Source: Planctomycetota bacterium (GTDB lineage: Bacteria; Planctomycetota; UBA1135; GCA-002686595). From it: a stretch of 64,000 nucleotides of DNA. The position numbers and the translations under genes were made by a program. The DNA is taken from contig JAEUIA010000086.1 of the NCBI GenBank assembly GCA_016795245.1, forward strand, positions 62,001 to 126,000. The letters run 5' to 3'. Positions within the stretch are counted from its first letter, which is position 1; each line of letters starts with the position of its first letter. Below, in pieces: positions 9,653 through 18,921 of this stretch. The notes below the pieces were generated by a model, which made no database searches, was not told the DNA's origin, and was given only the letters and a program-made list of their open reading frames with translations.

Positions 9653-11122
9653 ATGCCCACTGCGTTCAGCGATCGTCTGAACCCGATCCTGGTCAAGGAA
9701 GTGCGCGCCGCTTTGCGCGGGCGCGTGTTTCGCATCCTGTTCCCGCTCGTCGCGGTCGTCGCCGTGTTCGTGGCGATGATCAACCTGATGGACTTGAACC
9801 CGGCGCGAGACGCAAACGTCGGACGCGACTTCCTGGAACCGATCTACGTGATGCTGTGCATCGCGCTGCTCGGCATCGTGCCGTTGACGGCCTTCTTCTC
9901 GATGGGCAGCGAATGGGAAGAAAACACCTTCGATCTGCTCTCGATCTCGGACCTGCGCCCGCGACACATCGTGTTCGGCAAGCTCTTGTCCGCGGGCATC
10001 GAAGCCACGCTCTACTTCAGCGCGTTCGTGCCGCTGCTCGTGATGGCCTTCCTCTTGCGCGGCATCGACATCGGAGCGCTGTCGTTCTGCCTGTTGTTCA
10101 CCTACCTGGCCTCATTCGCGGCTTCGGCCTTGGCGTTGGCCTTGTCGAGCCTGTCGCGCATTCGCATCGTGCGCGTGTTGCTCCTCTGCATGGTGGCGGC
10201 CGGCGGCATCGGGCTTGTGGCGGCAGCCTATGAAATCACTCAGAGCCTCGTGATGCGGGGCGCGTCCTCGGTTTCGTCCAGAGCGTGGGACCAGGCGATC
10301 ATCACGTTCGGATTCATGGCGGCCGCGCTGTTCCTGGGGACGACCGTCGCCTGCGAGCGCCTGTCGCATCCGGAGGAGAATCACTCGACGGGGCCGCGCG
10401 TCCTCGTGACGACGATCTACGCGAGCTTGCTGGGATTCTGCACGTACATGTGGTTCTCGCTCGGCGGAACCGCGCGCAACATTGTCGAGCCCTTGATCAT
10501 GGTGTTGTTCATCGCGTCGCTCGCTCACGTCTTCTTCGTGACGGAGCGCGAGGACATGACGCACCGTGTGCGGCGCAGCGTCCCGGCCAACCGATTCCTG
10601 GCGATCCTCGCGACACCGTTCCTGCCGGGCGGTGGGCGCGCGCTGCTGCTGTTCGGCCTGCACGTGCTCATGGCGTCGGCCGTGCTGACCGTGGGCCTGG
10701 TGCGTGCGCGCACGAGATCCTCGGGCGATCTGCCGGATGTCGTACTGTTCGAACTGCTCACCGCGTTCGCCGCTTATTTGTTCATCTACCTGGGCGTCGT
10801 CTCTTGGGTCGCACGCAAGTACTCGGCGCGTACCGGTGCGCGCTGGATCGCGCGCGTCGCGATCCCGGTGACCTTCGTGCTCGGGATCCTGCTGCCGGCG
10901 TTCTTCAGCTTCGTCGTCGGCGGGCGCCCGGACTTCGATCACGCCCTGAACCCCTTCGTTATGTTCTACAACTGGTCCAAGGCGGCGGGTGGAGCGGGCG
11001 ACAAGGTGATCGTGGCGGCAATCCTGGTCGGGCTGCTGAACCTGCCGCGCGTCGTATCGGGTGTCCTCGAAGTCCTGCGCGCGAGCGCCGAGAATCGCAC
11101 ACGATCGAAGGCGACCGAATGA
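9653..11122 (+). CDS. ABC-2 type transporter permease (first of two paralogues)
   Basis: 489 residues with about 12 hydrophobic segments. The N-terminal signature 'FSDRLNPILVKEVRAALRGRVF' is repeated almost exactly in the next gene, and 'GSEWEENTFDLLSISDLRPRHIVFGKL' matches ABC-2 membrane proteins. A GTG at 9647 overlapping the ATPase stop would add two residues; ATG 9653 is preferred. It shares its exact length and motif order with the next gene, so the two arose by tandem duplication and probably form a heterodimeric channel with the ATPase encoded upstream. Confidence 0.85.
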   Translation: MPTAFSDRLNPILVKEVRAALRGRVFRILFPLVAVVAVFVAMINLMDLNPARDANVGRDFLEPIYVMLCIALLGIVPLTAFFSMGSEWEENTFDLLSISDLRPRHIVFGKLLSAGIEATLYFSAFVPLLVMAFLLRGIDIGALSFCLLFTYLASFAASALALALSSLSRIRIVRVLLLCMVAAGGIGLVAAAYEITQSLVMRGASSVSSRAWDQAIITFGFMAAALFLGTTVACERLSHPEENHSTGPRVLVTTIYASLLGFCTYMWFSLGGTARNIVEPLIMVLFIASLAHVFFVTEREDMTHRVRRSVPANRFLAILATPFLPGGGRALLLFGLHVLMASAVLTVGLVRARTRSSGDLPDVVLFELLTAFAAYLFIYLGVVSWVARKYSARTGARWIARVAIPVTFVLGILLPAFFSFVVGGRPDFDHALNPFVMFYNWSKAAGGAGDKVIVAAILVGLLNLPRVVSGVLEVLRASAENRTRSKATE

Positions 11123-12588
11123 GCGGTGCACTCACAAAGTGGAGCGATCGCTGCAATCCGATCCTGGTGAAGGACGTGCGCGCGGCCTTGCGCGGCCGCA
11201 GCTTCCCGATCACTTTCGTCATCGTGCTCACGCTGGCCGTGTGCGCCAGCCTCGGCTACGTGTCCCTGGCCAATCTCCGCGGCACCGAGAACGAGGGGCC
11301 GGGGTACTTCATGATGCTCGCGGCGTGCATCGGTCTGAGTGTGCACTGCATCGTGCCGTTCGGCGCCATGCTCGGAATGAACGGCGAGGCCGAGGAGAAC
11401 ACGCTCGAATTCCTGCAACTGTCCGGCATCGCGGGCTGGCGCATCGTGGCGGGCAAGCTCGGCAGCGCCTTGTTGCAAGCGCTCTTGATGTACTCGGCCT
11501 TCGCGCCATTCGTCGCGTTCGCGTTTCTGTTGCGCGGCGTGCCGGCTGAGACGATCTTCGGACTGTTGCTCGTTTCCAGTGCCACGTGCATGGCGCAGTG
11601 CAGCGTAGGCATCGCCTTGGGTGCGATCGCGCGCGCACGCTGGGCGCGCGTGCTGCTCTTGATCGTGTTCGGATTCATCCTGCTGCAGACCGGCCCGATG
11701 GGGATCATGATGTTCGCCGTCGTGGGCGCGAGTGGCATGACGGCGGGGGCACTGCCGGGTGCGCTGGGGTTGGGGCTCTACACCGTCGTTCTCGTGTCGC
11801 TGACGGCGACGATCGGGTTTGGCACGTTGGGTGCGGTGATGTTGGCGCACCGCGAGGAGAATCGTTCGACGCCGATCCGAGTCGCCACCACCTTCGTCTT
11901 CCTGGTCGGATGTGCGTTCGCCGCCTTCGCTCCGTCGCGCGATGTGGCGACGGTCCTGCTCGTGATCACGATCTTGTGCGTGGCGCCTGCGATGTTCTTC
12001 GTGACGACCGAGCGCGAGACGCTGCCGCGCGCAGTCGCTGCTCACTTGCCGGGCTGGGCGCGAGCTTCATCGCCGCTCTCCGCGTGGTTGCCCGGCGGCG
12101 CGCGTGGTGTGATGTTCGTGCTTGCGCACTGCGCGGCGCTGCTGGCCGTGCACCTCGTGCTGAGCGCGCTCGTCTTCCGCACGGGGGCACTGCTCGACGC
12201 CGAGTTCATGCGGCTCTTCGCGACGGTGCTGGTGCTGATCGTGTTCCTGCTGTTGCCTAGCGCCGTCTCTGCGCCGTTCACCGCTCGCGCGGGCGGAGTC
12301 GGCCTCGCGCGCCTCGCGATCCTGATCTTCATCGCGGGTGCGCTCGTAGCGCCGCCGATCCTCGCGTTCATCACGCGGATCGACGCACTGTCGGAGTGGA
12401 GCATCGTCTCGCGGCCGTTCGACTTCCAAGGTGGCGGAAGCGGCAAGCCGGGTCCGTGGATCCTGCTCGCGACGCTGGTCAGCTTGTCGCTGTTCGCCAA
12501 CCTCCCGCGCATCCTGCAGAGCATCAGCGAACTGCGCACTGCCCGAGCGACGCCGCTCGAGAAGGCACCCGAACGTGCCGTCGCCTAG
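11119..12588 (+). CDS. ABC-2 type transporter permease (second paralogue)
   Basis: 489 residues, the same length as the preceding permease. It shares the N-terminal block 'SDRCNPILVKDVRAALRGRSF', the 'GEAEENTLEFLQLSGIAGWRIVAGKL' motif and the 'EENRSTPIRVATT' loop. About 12 transmembrane segments are visible. It overlaps the previous gene by 4 bp (ATGA). The pair with one ATPase implies an asymmetric exporter. The substrate is not evident. Confidence 0.85.
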   Translation: MSGALTKWSDRCNPILVKDVRAALRGRSFPITFVIVLTLAVCASLGYVSLANLRGTENEGPGYFMMLAACIGLSVHCIVPFGAMLGMNGEAEENTLEFLQLSGIAGWRIVAGKLGSALLQALLMYSAFAPFVAFAFLLRGVPAETIFGLLLVSSATCMAQCSVGIALGAIARARWARVLLLIVFGFILLQTGPMGIMMFAVVGASGMTAGALPGALGLGLYTVVLVSLTATIGFGTLGAVMLAHREENRSTPIRVATTFVFLVGCAFAAFAPSRDVATVLLVITILCVAPAMFFVTTERETLPRAVAAHLPGWARASSPLSAWLPGGARGVMFVLAHCAALLAVHLVLSALVFRTGALLDAEFMRLFATVLVLIVFLLLPSAVSAPFTARAGGVGLARLAILIFIAGALVAPPILAFITRIDALSEWSIVSRPFDFQGGGSGKPGPWILLATLVSLSLFANLPRILQSISELRTARATPLEKAPERAVA

Positions 12589-13423
12589 CGCGGAAGCGTT
12601 GCGCAGTGCGCGCGAGTTCCGACTCGCGTTGTTTGAGGCCCCGCCGCGCGGCGTCGCCGGCGAGCGACTCGGACGCGGCACCGGCTCCAGCTTGGAGTTC
12701 CAGGATCGGCGCACCTACGCGATCGGCGACGACGTGCGCCATCTGGACTGGCGCGCGTTCGCACGCACGGACCAGTTGCTGGTGCGCCAATATCGCGAGG
12801 AAGTGCTGCCCCGCGTCGAGATCTTCTTGGACGTCTCGCGCTCGATGGCGGTCGACGAAGCCAAGGCGCAAGCCGCGCTCGACATCGTCGCGGTGCTCGC
12901 GGGCGCCGGCAAAGGTGACGGCTTCCAAGTCCAGATCGCACTCGCAGGCGAACGCCCCGAGATCGTCGAGTTCGAGCAATTCGCCCGCGCGGGCGCCGAG
13001 TTCGAAGGCCGCGAAGGCTGGGATCGCTGTCTGCCACTCGCTCTCGAAGCGTTGCGCCGCGGCTCGATGCGCGTGCTCGTCAGTGATTTTCTCTTTCCGC
13101 ACGATGCCGCGGAGTGGGTGCGGCCGCTCGCTGCCCGAGCCGGGGGATTGGCGCTGATCCAGGTGCTGGGCGCTTTCGATCGCGAGCCGACCGCGGGCGT
13201 GGCGTTGCGCCTGACCGACGCCGAGAGCGGTGCGAGTCGCGATCTCGTGCTCGACCGGCGCACGGTCGAACGCTACCGCGAGCGTAGGGTGCGGCTCTCC
13301 GACGCGCTCGAGACCGAATGCAGGCGCGCGGGCGCGCGTTTCGTGACGGTCGAGGCGGAGGACGGCATCCAGGCGATATGTCGCGGCCGATTCGTGCCCG
13401 GCGGTCTGCTCACGATCGCCTGA
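12575..13423 (+). CDS. DUF58 domain protein (VWA-like, MoxR partner)
   Basis: 282 residues from GTG 12575, which overlaps the preceding permease by 14 bp. The DUF58 hallmark 'YAIGDDVRHLDWRAFARTDQLLVRQYREE' is at residues 48-76. A degenerate VWA MIDAS, DVSRSM (86-91), begins the Rossmann-like domain, and the D-x-S-x-S arrangement is retained. DUF58 proteins are encoded with MoxR across bacteria and are thought to act with VWA membrane proteins in MoxR-dependent assembly. A soluble cytoplasmic protein; last gene of the operon beginning at 4406. Confidence 0.9.
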   Translation: MPSPSAEALRSAREFRLALFEAPPRGVAGERLGRGTGSSLEFQDRRTYAIGDDVRHLDWRAFARTDQLLVRQYREEVLPRVEIFLDVSRSMAVDEAKAQAALDIVAVLAGAGKGDGFQVQIALAGERPEIVEFEQFARAGAEFEGREGWDRCLPLALEALRRGSMRVLVSDFLFPHDAAEWVRPLAARAGGLALIQVLGAFDREPTAGVALRLTDAESGASRDLVLDRRTVERYRERRVRLSDALETECRRAGARFVTVEAEDGIQAICRGRFVPGGLLTIA

Positions 13424-13486
13424 TCCGGCTAAGCTCCATCCGTTGCCTACCGGATCGTGAGGGGAAACCGCATCGACGAGTGAACC

Positions 13487-14242
13487 ATGATGCTCGGCAT
13501 CGACAACTCCGTCCTCGTTTTCGCAAGCCTCGTTCTGGTGTTCGAGACGCTCGAACGCGTCCGACCGGCGCGCGAGATCGATCGCTGGAAGGATTTGAAG
13601 ATCGACGTCGCCTCTTTCGCACTGGCTGTGGCGATGAACCGCGCGTGCGATTGGATGATCTCGGCCTGGATGCAGGACAACCTCCCCGAACGACTCGTGG
13701 CTTCGATGGCTGCCGTGCGCGAGTTACCGGCCGGCGTGAAGATCCTGCTCGCCCTCGTGTGCGCGGACTTCACCATCTACTGGATCCATCGCGCACAACA
13801 TCGCTTCGACACGCTGTGGCGCACGCACGCCTGGCATCACTCGATCGAAGAGATGTACTGGTTCGCCGGATTTCGCACGAGCTTTGCGCACTCGTTCCTC
13901 TACAACATCCCGCAGGCGACGATCCCGATGCTGTTTTTCGGCCTGGGGACCTTTGAAGCCTCAGTCGCGTTCGCGATCGGCATGGTCGTGCAATTCTGGG
14001 AGCACACGAACTTGCGCGTGGACATCGGTCCGCTCGCTTACGTCTTCATCACTCCGCAGTACCACCGCGTGCACCATTCGGCGTCGGAGCTCTGTCGCAC
14101 GAACTACGGCGCGACGTTCAGCGTGTGGGACCGTGCGTTCAAGACCTTCGTCGATCCGCGCTCGCTCGAGGCCGGAACGCCGCTCGGGTTGGGTGAGCCG
14201 CTCGTGCGCAGGCGCGTGCCGCGCATGATCGTCGGGGTGTGA
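13487..14242 (+). CDS. Sterol desaturase / fatty acid hydroxylase family protein
   Basis: 251 residues with four to five membrane segments and the complete set of histidine boxes of membrane di-iron hydroxylases: HRAQH (101-105), HAWHH (114-118), a lone His in 'FWEHTN' (173) and QYHRVHH (191-197). The family hydroxylates or desaturates lipids using O2 at a di-iron site. ATG 13487 is followed at once by a second ATG; there is no strong Shine-Dalgarno, and a TAAGCT hexamer at 13430-13435 could be a -10. It stands alone, convergent with the VWA gene on the minus strand, with only 6 bp between stops. The substrate is unknown; hopanoid, sterol or fatty acyl chains are possible. Confidence 0.88.
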   Translation: MMLGIDNSVLVFASLVLVFETLERVRPAREIDRWKDLKIDVASFALAVAMNRACDWMISAWMQDNLPERLVASMAAVRELPAGVKILLALVCADFTIYWIHRAQHRFDTLWRTHAWHHSIEEMYWFAGFRTSFAHSFLYNIPQATIPMLFFGLGTFEASVAFAIGMVVQFWEHTNLRVDIGPLAYVFITPQYHRVHHSASELCRTNYGATFSVWDRAFKTFVDPRSLEAGTPLGLGEPLVRRRVPRMIVGV

Positions 14243-14248
14243 GCGGCG

Positions 14249-16981
14249 TCAGCGCCCAAGCTTGCGACCGGCGGCCTTGCGCGCCTGTTCCAGGGCCGAA
14301 GCAATCGTCGGCTGCGCAGGTGGAGCCGGCGCAGACACGGGTGGAGTCGCGCTCGCCGGTGTGGCGACCTCGGCAGCACCCGGGGCAGAAGGCGCGGCCG
14401 TCGCACGCGCAGGTCGGCGCGACCACGCCGGCAAGTGCACGCTGCTCCACAGGTCGAGTCGGCGCGCCGCGATTTCGACCACGGCGAGACCCAACGCGAG
14501 GAGCGTGAACCAGGCGCCCAGCAGCTTCCAACCGCGACCTTGCCGTTCGCCGCGGAACAGATCCTTGATGCTGGGATCGACGAGGCCGCCCGATTCGACG
14601 GCGATCTCGCGCAGCACGCGCTCGCCGCGCCGCAAGTCCTGCCCGCGTTCGAACTCGGGGCTGTAGGGGAGTGCGATCGGCGGCAACTCCAACGTGCGTC
14701 CGTCGCCCAGGGACAGCGTTCCCAACTGGATGCCGTCGCGCGTCAGCGAGGTGCGCGCGCTGAAGCGGTTCTGGCCGGTGCGTTCGAGCGTGAGGTCGCG
14801 CGCCGTGCCGTCCGCTTCGCGAACGCGCAGCGTCATGCGGCTCGGATCGATGCTCGTCGCGCGCTCGGGGTCGATCTCCACGTCGACGACGGCTGAACCG
14901 CCTTCGCGCCGGACCGTGGCGAACACTTCCTCCGGTTCTTCCAGGCCGACGAGCCAGCGTGAGACCGAGACGAAGAAGCTCGCGAAGCCCGACCAACCTA
15001 CGAGCGTCTGGCCGAAGGAGCCGCCGATCTGCGACGTGAACGCCGCACTGCGGCCCAGACCGTGCTGCTGAAAGGCGAAAACAGGTGCGCGATACTCGTC
15101 GCGCGTGACGACGCCCGCGACCGCACCCGGCTTCAAGTACGTCAGGTTGTAGCCGTCGACGTCCGAGAAATCGCGTTCCGCGATCTCGGCCAGTCCGAAC
15201 AGATTGGGCGTCATGTCACAGCCCGTGCGCTCCTCGATGAACGTCGCGCGCGAAACCGTCAGCGTGTCTTGCGCGAACAGCCGCGGCAGCTCCGTCGGAT
15301 CCGTCGTGAAGTAGATCGAACCCATGCCGCGCGCAGCGACGTCCTTCAGGAAATCCGCGTCGGAGTCGGATTCGGTGCCGAGCGCGATGACTGACGTCGT
15401 GACGGCCGCTTTCTCCAGATCGGAGAGTAGGCGCACGTACTCACCCGGTTCCTCGGCATCGGCCGCGTCGGCGAACAAGATGATGTGCCGTGTCGTCTGC
15501 GGTGCACCGGCCAGCTGTTCGGCCGCAGCCAAGAGCGCCGTGTAGGTGAAGATGCCGCCGCCCTGCGACTGGATCCGGCGCACGACGGATGTGAGTTCAG
15601 GCACGTTCGCGACCGGCGTCTGGGACTGGATGACGTGCGCCGATGAATCGACGGCGATGACGCTGATCGAATCCATCGGCGACATCAGCTCGATCGCCGC
15701 CACCGCGCCGAGGTTGGCGAGGTCCATCTTCGTGCCGCCGCCCGCCACGGGCGCCGCCATCGAGCCCGAGCGATCCATCGTGACCGACAGCGCGATGCCT
15801 TGCTTGCGGTGCTCCTGGCGCATCTCCATCGACACCGGCAGGGCGGCATCGAGTGGCGACTTGAAGTACCCGCCGGTGCCGAACGAACTCTTGCCGCCGG
15901 TGACGAGCAGTCCACCGCCGCCATCCGCGACGAATTCCGCGATCGCGCGCATCGACGTGCCCAGCCTGGATGCGGCGATGTTCTCCAGCACGATCGCGCG
16001 ATGCGCCGTGAGCGCGATGCGGTCCAGGCGTGCAGCCTCGGGGCGCGCGACCTTGACCGGAATGCGCGCGGCACGCAACACGCGCACCAGCGTGTCCTCG
16101 TTGCCGTCGTCGTTCAGGACCAGGATCGAGCGCGGCCCTTCGACCTTCGTCGCTCCCAGCGCAGTGTTGTTCTCCGGAAAGCGATCCTCTGCGGATCCGA
16201 CGCGAACGCGGTAGGCGGCGATGCCGGCCGCGTCGACCATGTCGCGCAACACGATGCGGTTCAAGCCGGGTTCGAACACGCGCGTGCCCGACGACAGCAC
16301 GCGACCGTCGCGCTCGAGTTCGAAGGAACTCGTCACACGTCGATCGGCGCGCACCCACACTCCGAATTGAAAGGGCTCGAGCACGTTGACCGAATCGGGC
16401 AGTTCGACGCGCTCCACCGACAGATCGCTCGTGCCCGGGCGCGGACAGGCGCGCACGTCGATGCGCACTCCGCGTGCAGCCGCCCGCCGCGCGATCGGCA
16501 CGGGGTCGGCGCCGTTCGATTCGCCGTCGGATACCAACAAGATCGAACCCGGACGGTCAGCCGGCACGAGTTCGAGTGCGGTTTCGAGCGCAGCGGCGAT
16601 GTCCGATCCGTCGTCGTCCAGGAGGCGCTCGAAGCGCGCGAGGCGCGTCGTCTCGCTAGGCAGGCTTTCGATAGCCGCGCCTGCGCCGAAAGTCACCACC
16701 GCAACGCGATCGCCTTCGCGTCGCAGCTCTTCGGCGAGACGCGCGATCTCCAGTGCGGTGTCGCGTGATTCAGCCGGCATCGATTTCGAACGGTCGGCGA
16801 CGATCACGACGTCGCGTCCCTTGCGGGCCGTGTTCGAGTACGGGCCGGCGAGCGCGCACACCAACAACACCAGGACGATGGCGCGTACCACTGCGGTCGG
16901 CGCGGTGCGGCCGCGCACGAACCACCACGCCACCCCGGCTGGCACGAGCACGAGCAGCAATTCGGGATGCAGGAAACCCAT
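14249..16981 (-). CDS. Double-VWA membrane protein with glutamine-amidotransferase-like domain (BatB-like)
   Basis: 910 residues. Two N-terminal helices (about 5-22 and 32-47) precede a first VWA-like domain with DRSKS (63-67). An Ig-like region follows, then a GATase-like segment ('SILVLNDDGNED ... ADGGGGLLVTGGKSSFGTGG', about 285-375), a second VWA domain with an intact MIDAS DRSGS (403-407), and a C-terminal helix near residue 830. This layout is common in planctomycete proteins encoded beside BatA/MoxR clusters. The start at 16981 overlaps the upstream BatA-like stop by 4 bp (ATGA), so the two are translationally coupled. Probably an integral membrane component acting with the MoxR/DUF58 proteins encoded at 5838 and 12575. 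Confidence 0.85.
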   Translation of the reverse strand: MGFLHPELLLVLVPAGVAWWFVRGRTAPTAVVRAIVLVLLVCALAGPYSNTARKGRDVVIVADRSKSMPAESRDTALEIARLAEELRREGDRVAVVTFGAGAAIESLPSETTRLARFERLLDDDGSDIAAALETALELVPADRPGSILLVSDGESNGADPVPIARRAAARGVRIDVRACPRPGTSDLSVERVELPDSVNVLEPFQFGVWVRADRRVTSSFELERDGRVLSSGTRVFEPGLNRIVLRDMVDAAGIAAYRVRVGSAEDRFPENNTALGATKVEGPRSILVLNDDGNEDTLVRVLRAARIPVKVARPEAARLDRIALTAHRAIVLENIAASRLGTSMRAIAEFVADGGGGLLVTGGKSSFGTGGYFKSPLDAALPVSMEMRQEHRKQGIALSVTMDRSGSMAAPVAGGGTKMDLANLGAVAAIELMSPMDSISVIAVDSSAHVIQSQTPVANVPELTSVVRRIQSQGGGIFTYTALLAAAEQLAGAPQTTRHIILFADAADAEEPGEYVRLLSDLEKAAVTTSVIALGTESDSDADFLKDVAARGMGSIYFTTDPTELPRLFAQDTLTVSRATFIEERTGCDMTPNLFGLAEIAERDFSDVDGYNLTYLKPGAVAGVVTRDEYRAPVFAFQQHGLGRSAAFTSQIGGSFGQTLVGWSGFASFFVSVSRWLVGLEEPEEVFATVRREGGSAVVDVEIDPERATSIDPSRMTLRVREADGTARDLTLERTGQNRFSARTSLTRDGIQLGTLSLGDGRTLELPPIALPYSPEFERGQDLRRGERVLREIAVESGGLVDPSIKDLFRGERQGRGWKLLGAWFTLLALGLAVVEIAARRLDLWSSVHLPAWSRRPARATAAPSAPGAAEVATPASATPPVSAPAPPAQPTIASALEQARKAAGRKLGR

Positions 16982-18807
16982 CAAGCTGTTCCTGCTGCGG
17001 ACGAGGAAACTTGAACGAGCGCGCGTGAGTCGAGCACCCACCAATCGAGCAGCAAGGCCACGAGCGCGGCGATGATGAGCAACACCGCGATCCGTGACGT
17101 CGCGGGCGCAGCCGCGGAAGCCGTCACAGCGGCTGCGCGTTCGCCGGTGTTGCGATCCGTCAAGTCCGACTCGGACGCGTCGGCGAAACTCACCCCGAAG
17201 TACGCGAGCGTCGCGCCATCCTGCTTGAGTGTGTACAGACCCGGCGCGTCGAAGCCGTCGAGGCTCTGGACCACTCGCGCCGGGAACTCACGCTCGGTGC
17301 GCGGGCCCTCCAGCCGCAATGGAGCTGCGGATGGCGTGCTCGCGCGCCACGTGATCTCGTCGCCGACCAGCAGATTCGTGGCGGATGCACCCGGCAATTC
17401 GTCGCGGCGCATCTCCACGAGGTTGGCGAGCAGGATCGGCCAGTCGAGCGAGCGCTGCAGGGAGGAGCGCTCCGGATCCAGCGCGAGCGTGTACACGCGT
17501 CCGCCGGACAATTTGTCCTCGGCGAGAATGGGCAGATTGCCGGCGGAAACCAGCGGCGCGCCGAGCGGAATGAACGTCGGATCGACGCTCCACACGATGC
17601 CTTCGAGCGTGGTGCCCTCGAGCAACGGGTGGCGCCGGTCGGCCAGAAACGGACCGATGAAGTCCTTGCGCTCCGTCCCGAGCGGCGCGAACGCGAGCGT
17701 CCACGTCGTCGGGCCGCCGCCGGGGGACGTGCTGATCAGGACATGCGCCTCCTCGTCGCTGTGCGCCTCGGTCACGTCGTCGACGAGCGCGAGCCAGCGG
17801 CCGATCGGTCCGCGCTCGCGCGAAGAGAGGCCCAAACTGCGTCCGAGCTCCTCGCTCACGTTCGCGCGCAGTGTGACGGTGCGCTGCTGCAGCGGCGCCA
17901 GAAAGGCGCGGTCGTCGATCGCCAGCGCGTCGGCGCCGAGGCGTATTTCTACAGTCCCGGTAGCGCGCGGCACGCTGAACGACATCGTCTTGCGCTCGCG
18001 CGGCGCCAGTTCGATCGCACTCGCTTCCAGGATGGGCTTGTCGCCGCTCTGCGGCAGCACGCCCGCGACTTGCACGCTGCGCACGACGCTCGCGAAGCTC
18101 GCGAGTTCGATCGTGATCTTGTCCTGAGTGCGGTCGCCGCTGAAGTCGCGTGCACGCAGAGCGCGCACGATCGCGAAGTTGTCGCCAGGCCGACCGACGG
18201 CTTGCACTTCGACTTCAGGCGGCAGGCCGCCCTCGTCCAAACGGTCCGTGAAGCACACGATTGCGCCGCCTGCGGCGATCTGTTGTGCAAGCGCGATCGC
18301 ACCGTGCAGATCGTGGTGCAGCGCGGACGGTTCCCAGCGCGCGAGACCCGCGCTCGCCTCGGCCGTGAAGGCCGCCGGCCCGACCAGCACACGCGGTCGC
18401 GCTCCGCTCTCGACGATCGTGACGCGCGAGCCCGAAGAGAGGGCCTCGATGCGCGCGGCGATGTGTTCGCGTGCACGCCCGACGGCGCTCGTCTGCTGAG
18501 CGTCGCGCGCGCTCATCGACGCGGACCCGTCGACGACGACGACCAGGTGCACGCCGTCTGCGCTCGTGCAGCCGCGCGGTCCGGCCAGCGCCAGCGCCAG
18601 ACACGCCGCCGCCGTCAGCTCGCAGAAGAGCGACATGGAACGCGGCAGGCGCTCGCGCCTGCGCCCCGAGATCGGTGTCGCGCTCTCGTCGCTCCACAGG
18701 AAGAGCGCGCTGACGACGCGCGGCTGGAATTTCCGGCGGAAGAGGTGCAGTGCCAGGATCGCAGGCAGCGCCAGCAACGCGAGCAGACCGAAGGGGTTCG
18801 TGAACAT
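16981..18807 (-). CDS. BatA-like VWA membrane protein
   Basis: 608 residues. The N-terminus 'MFTNPFGLLALLALPAILALHLFRRKFQPRVV' is the classic BatA N-terminal helix (PF07584). It is followed by a second helix near residues 59-76 and a VWA domain with MIDAS DGSAS (93-97). The C-terminus has a final helix (VLLIIAALVALLLDWWVL). Start 18807 was chosen over an upstream in-frame start at 18843 because the family begins with this hydrophobic segment. A TAGACT hexamer lies 22 nt upstream. It is the first gene of a two-gene minus-strand operon that is convergent with the desaturase gene and linked in function to moxR/DUF58. Confidence 0.88.
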   Translation of the reverse strand: MFTNPFGLLALLALPAILALHLFRRKFQPRVVSALFLWSDESATPISGRRRERLPRSMSLFCELTAAACLALALAGPRGCTSADGVHLVVVVDGSASMSARDAQQTSAVGRAREHIAARIEALSSGSRVTIVESGARPRVLVGPAAFTAEASAGLARWEPSALHHDLHGAIALAQQIAAGGAIVCFTDRLDEGGLPPEVEVQAVGRPGDNFAIVRALRARDFSGDRTQDKITIELASFASVVRSVQVAGVLPQSGDKPILEASAIELAPRERKTMSFSVPRATGTVEIRLGADALAIDDRAFLAPLQQRTVTLRANVSEELGRSLGLSSRERGPIGRWLALVDDVTEAHSDEEAHVLISTSPGGGPTTWTLAFAPLGTERKDFIGPFLADRRHPLLEGTTLEGIVWSVDPTFIPLGAPLVSAGNLPILAEDKLSGGRVYTLALDPERSSLQRSLDWPILLANLVEMRRDELPGASATNLLVGDEITWRASTPSAAPLRLEGPRTEREFPARVVQSLDGFDAPGLYTLKQDGATLAYFGVSFADASESDLTDRNTGERAAAVTASAAAPATSRIAVLLIIAALVALLLDWWVLDSRALVQVSSSAAGTA

Positions 18808-18829
18808 GAGGCTCGACTCAGGGGTCGGG

Positions 18830-18835
18830 AGTCTA
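18830..18835 (-). promoter_or_regulatory. Putative -10 hexamer TAGACT for the BatA-like operon
   Basis: On the minus strand TAGACT ends 22 nt before the ATG at 18807. It matches the TAGAnT hexamers before other first genes in this window. No convincing -35 is seen. Confidence 0.35.
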
Positions 18836-18921
18836 GCAGTCACGCCATCTCAGGCGCTCCGACGACGGGTCGTCCTCGAAGACGATGGACAGATCGCCGG
18901 ATCTGGCGGATGATTCGGTGA

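Noticed and set aside
13424-13486. Terminator or riboswitch between the DUF58 and desaturase genes
   Set aside because: The 63-bp gap has only weak pairing and no recognisable aptamer; only a possible TAAGCT hexamer is present.
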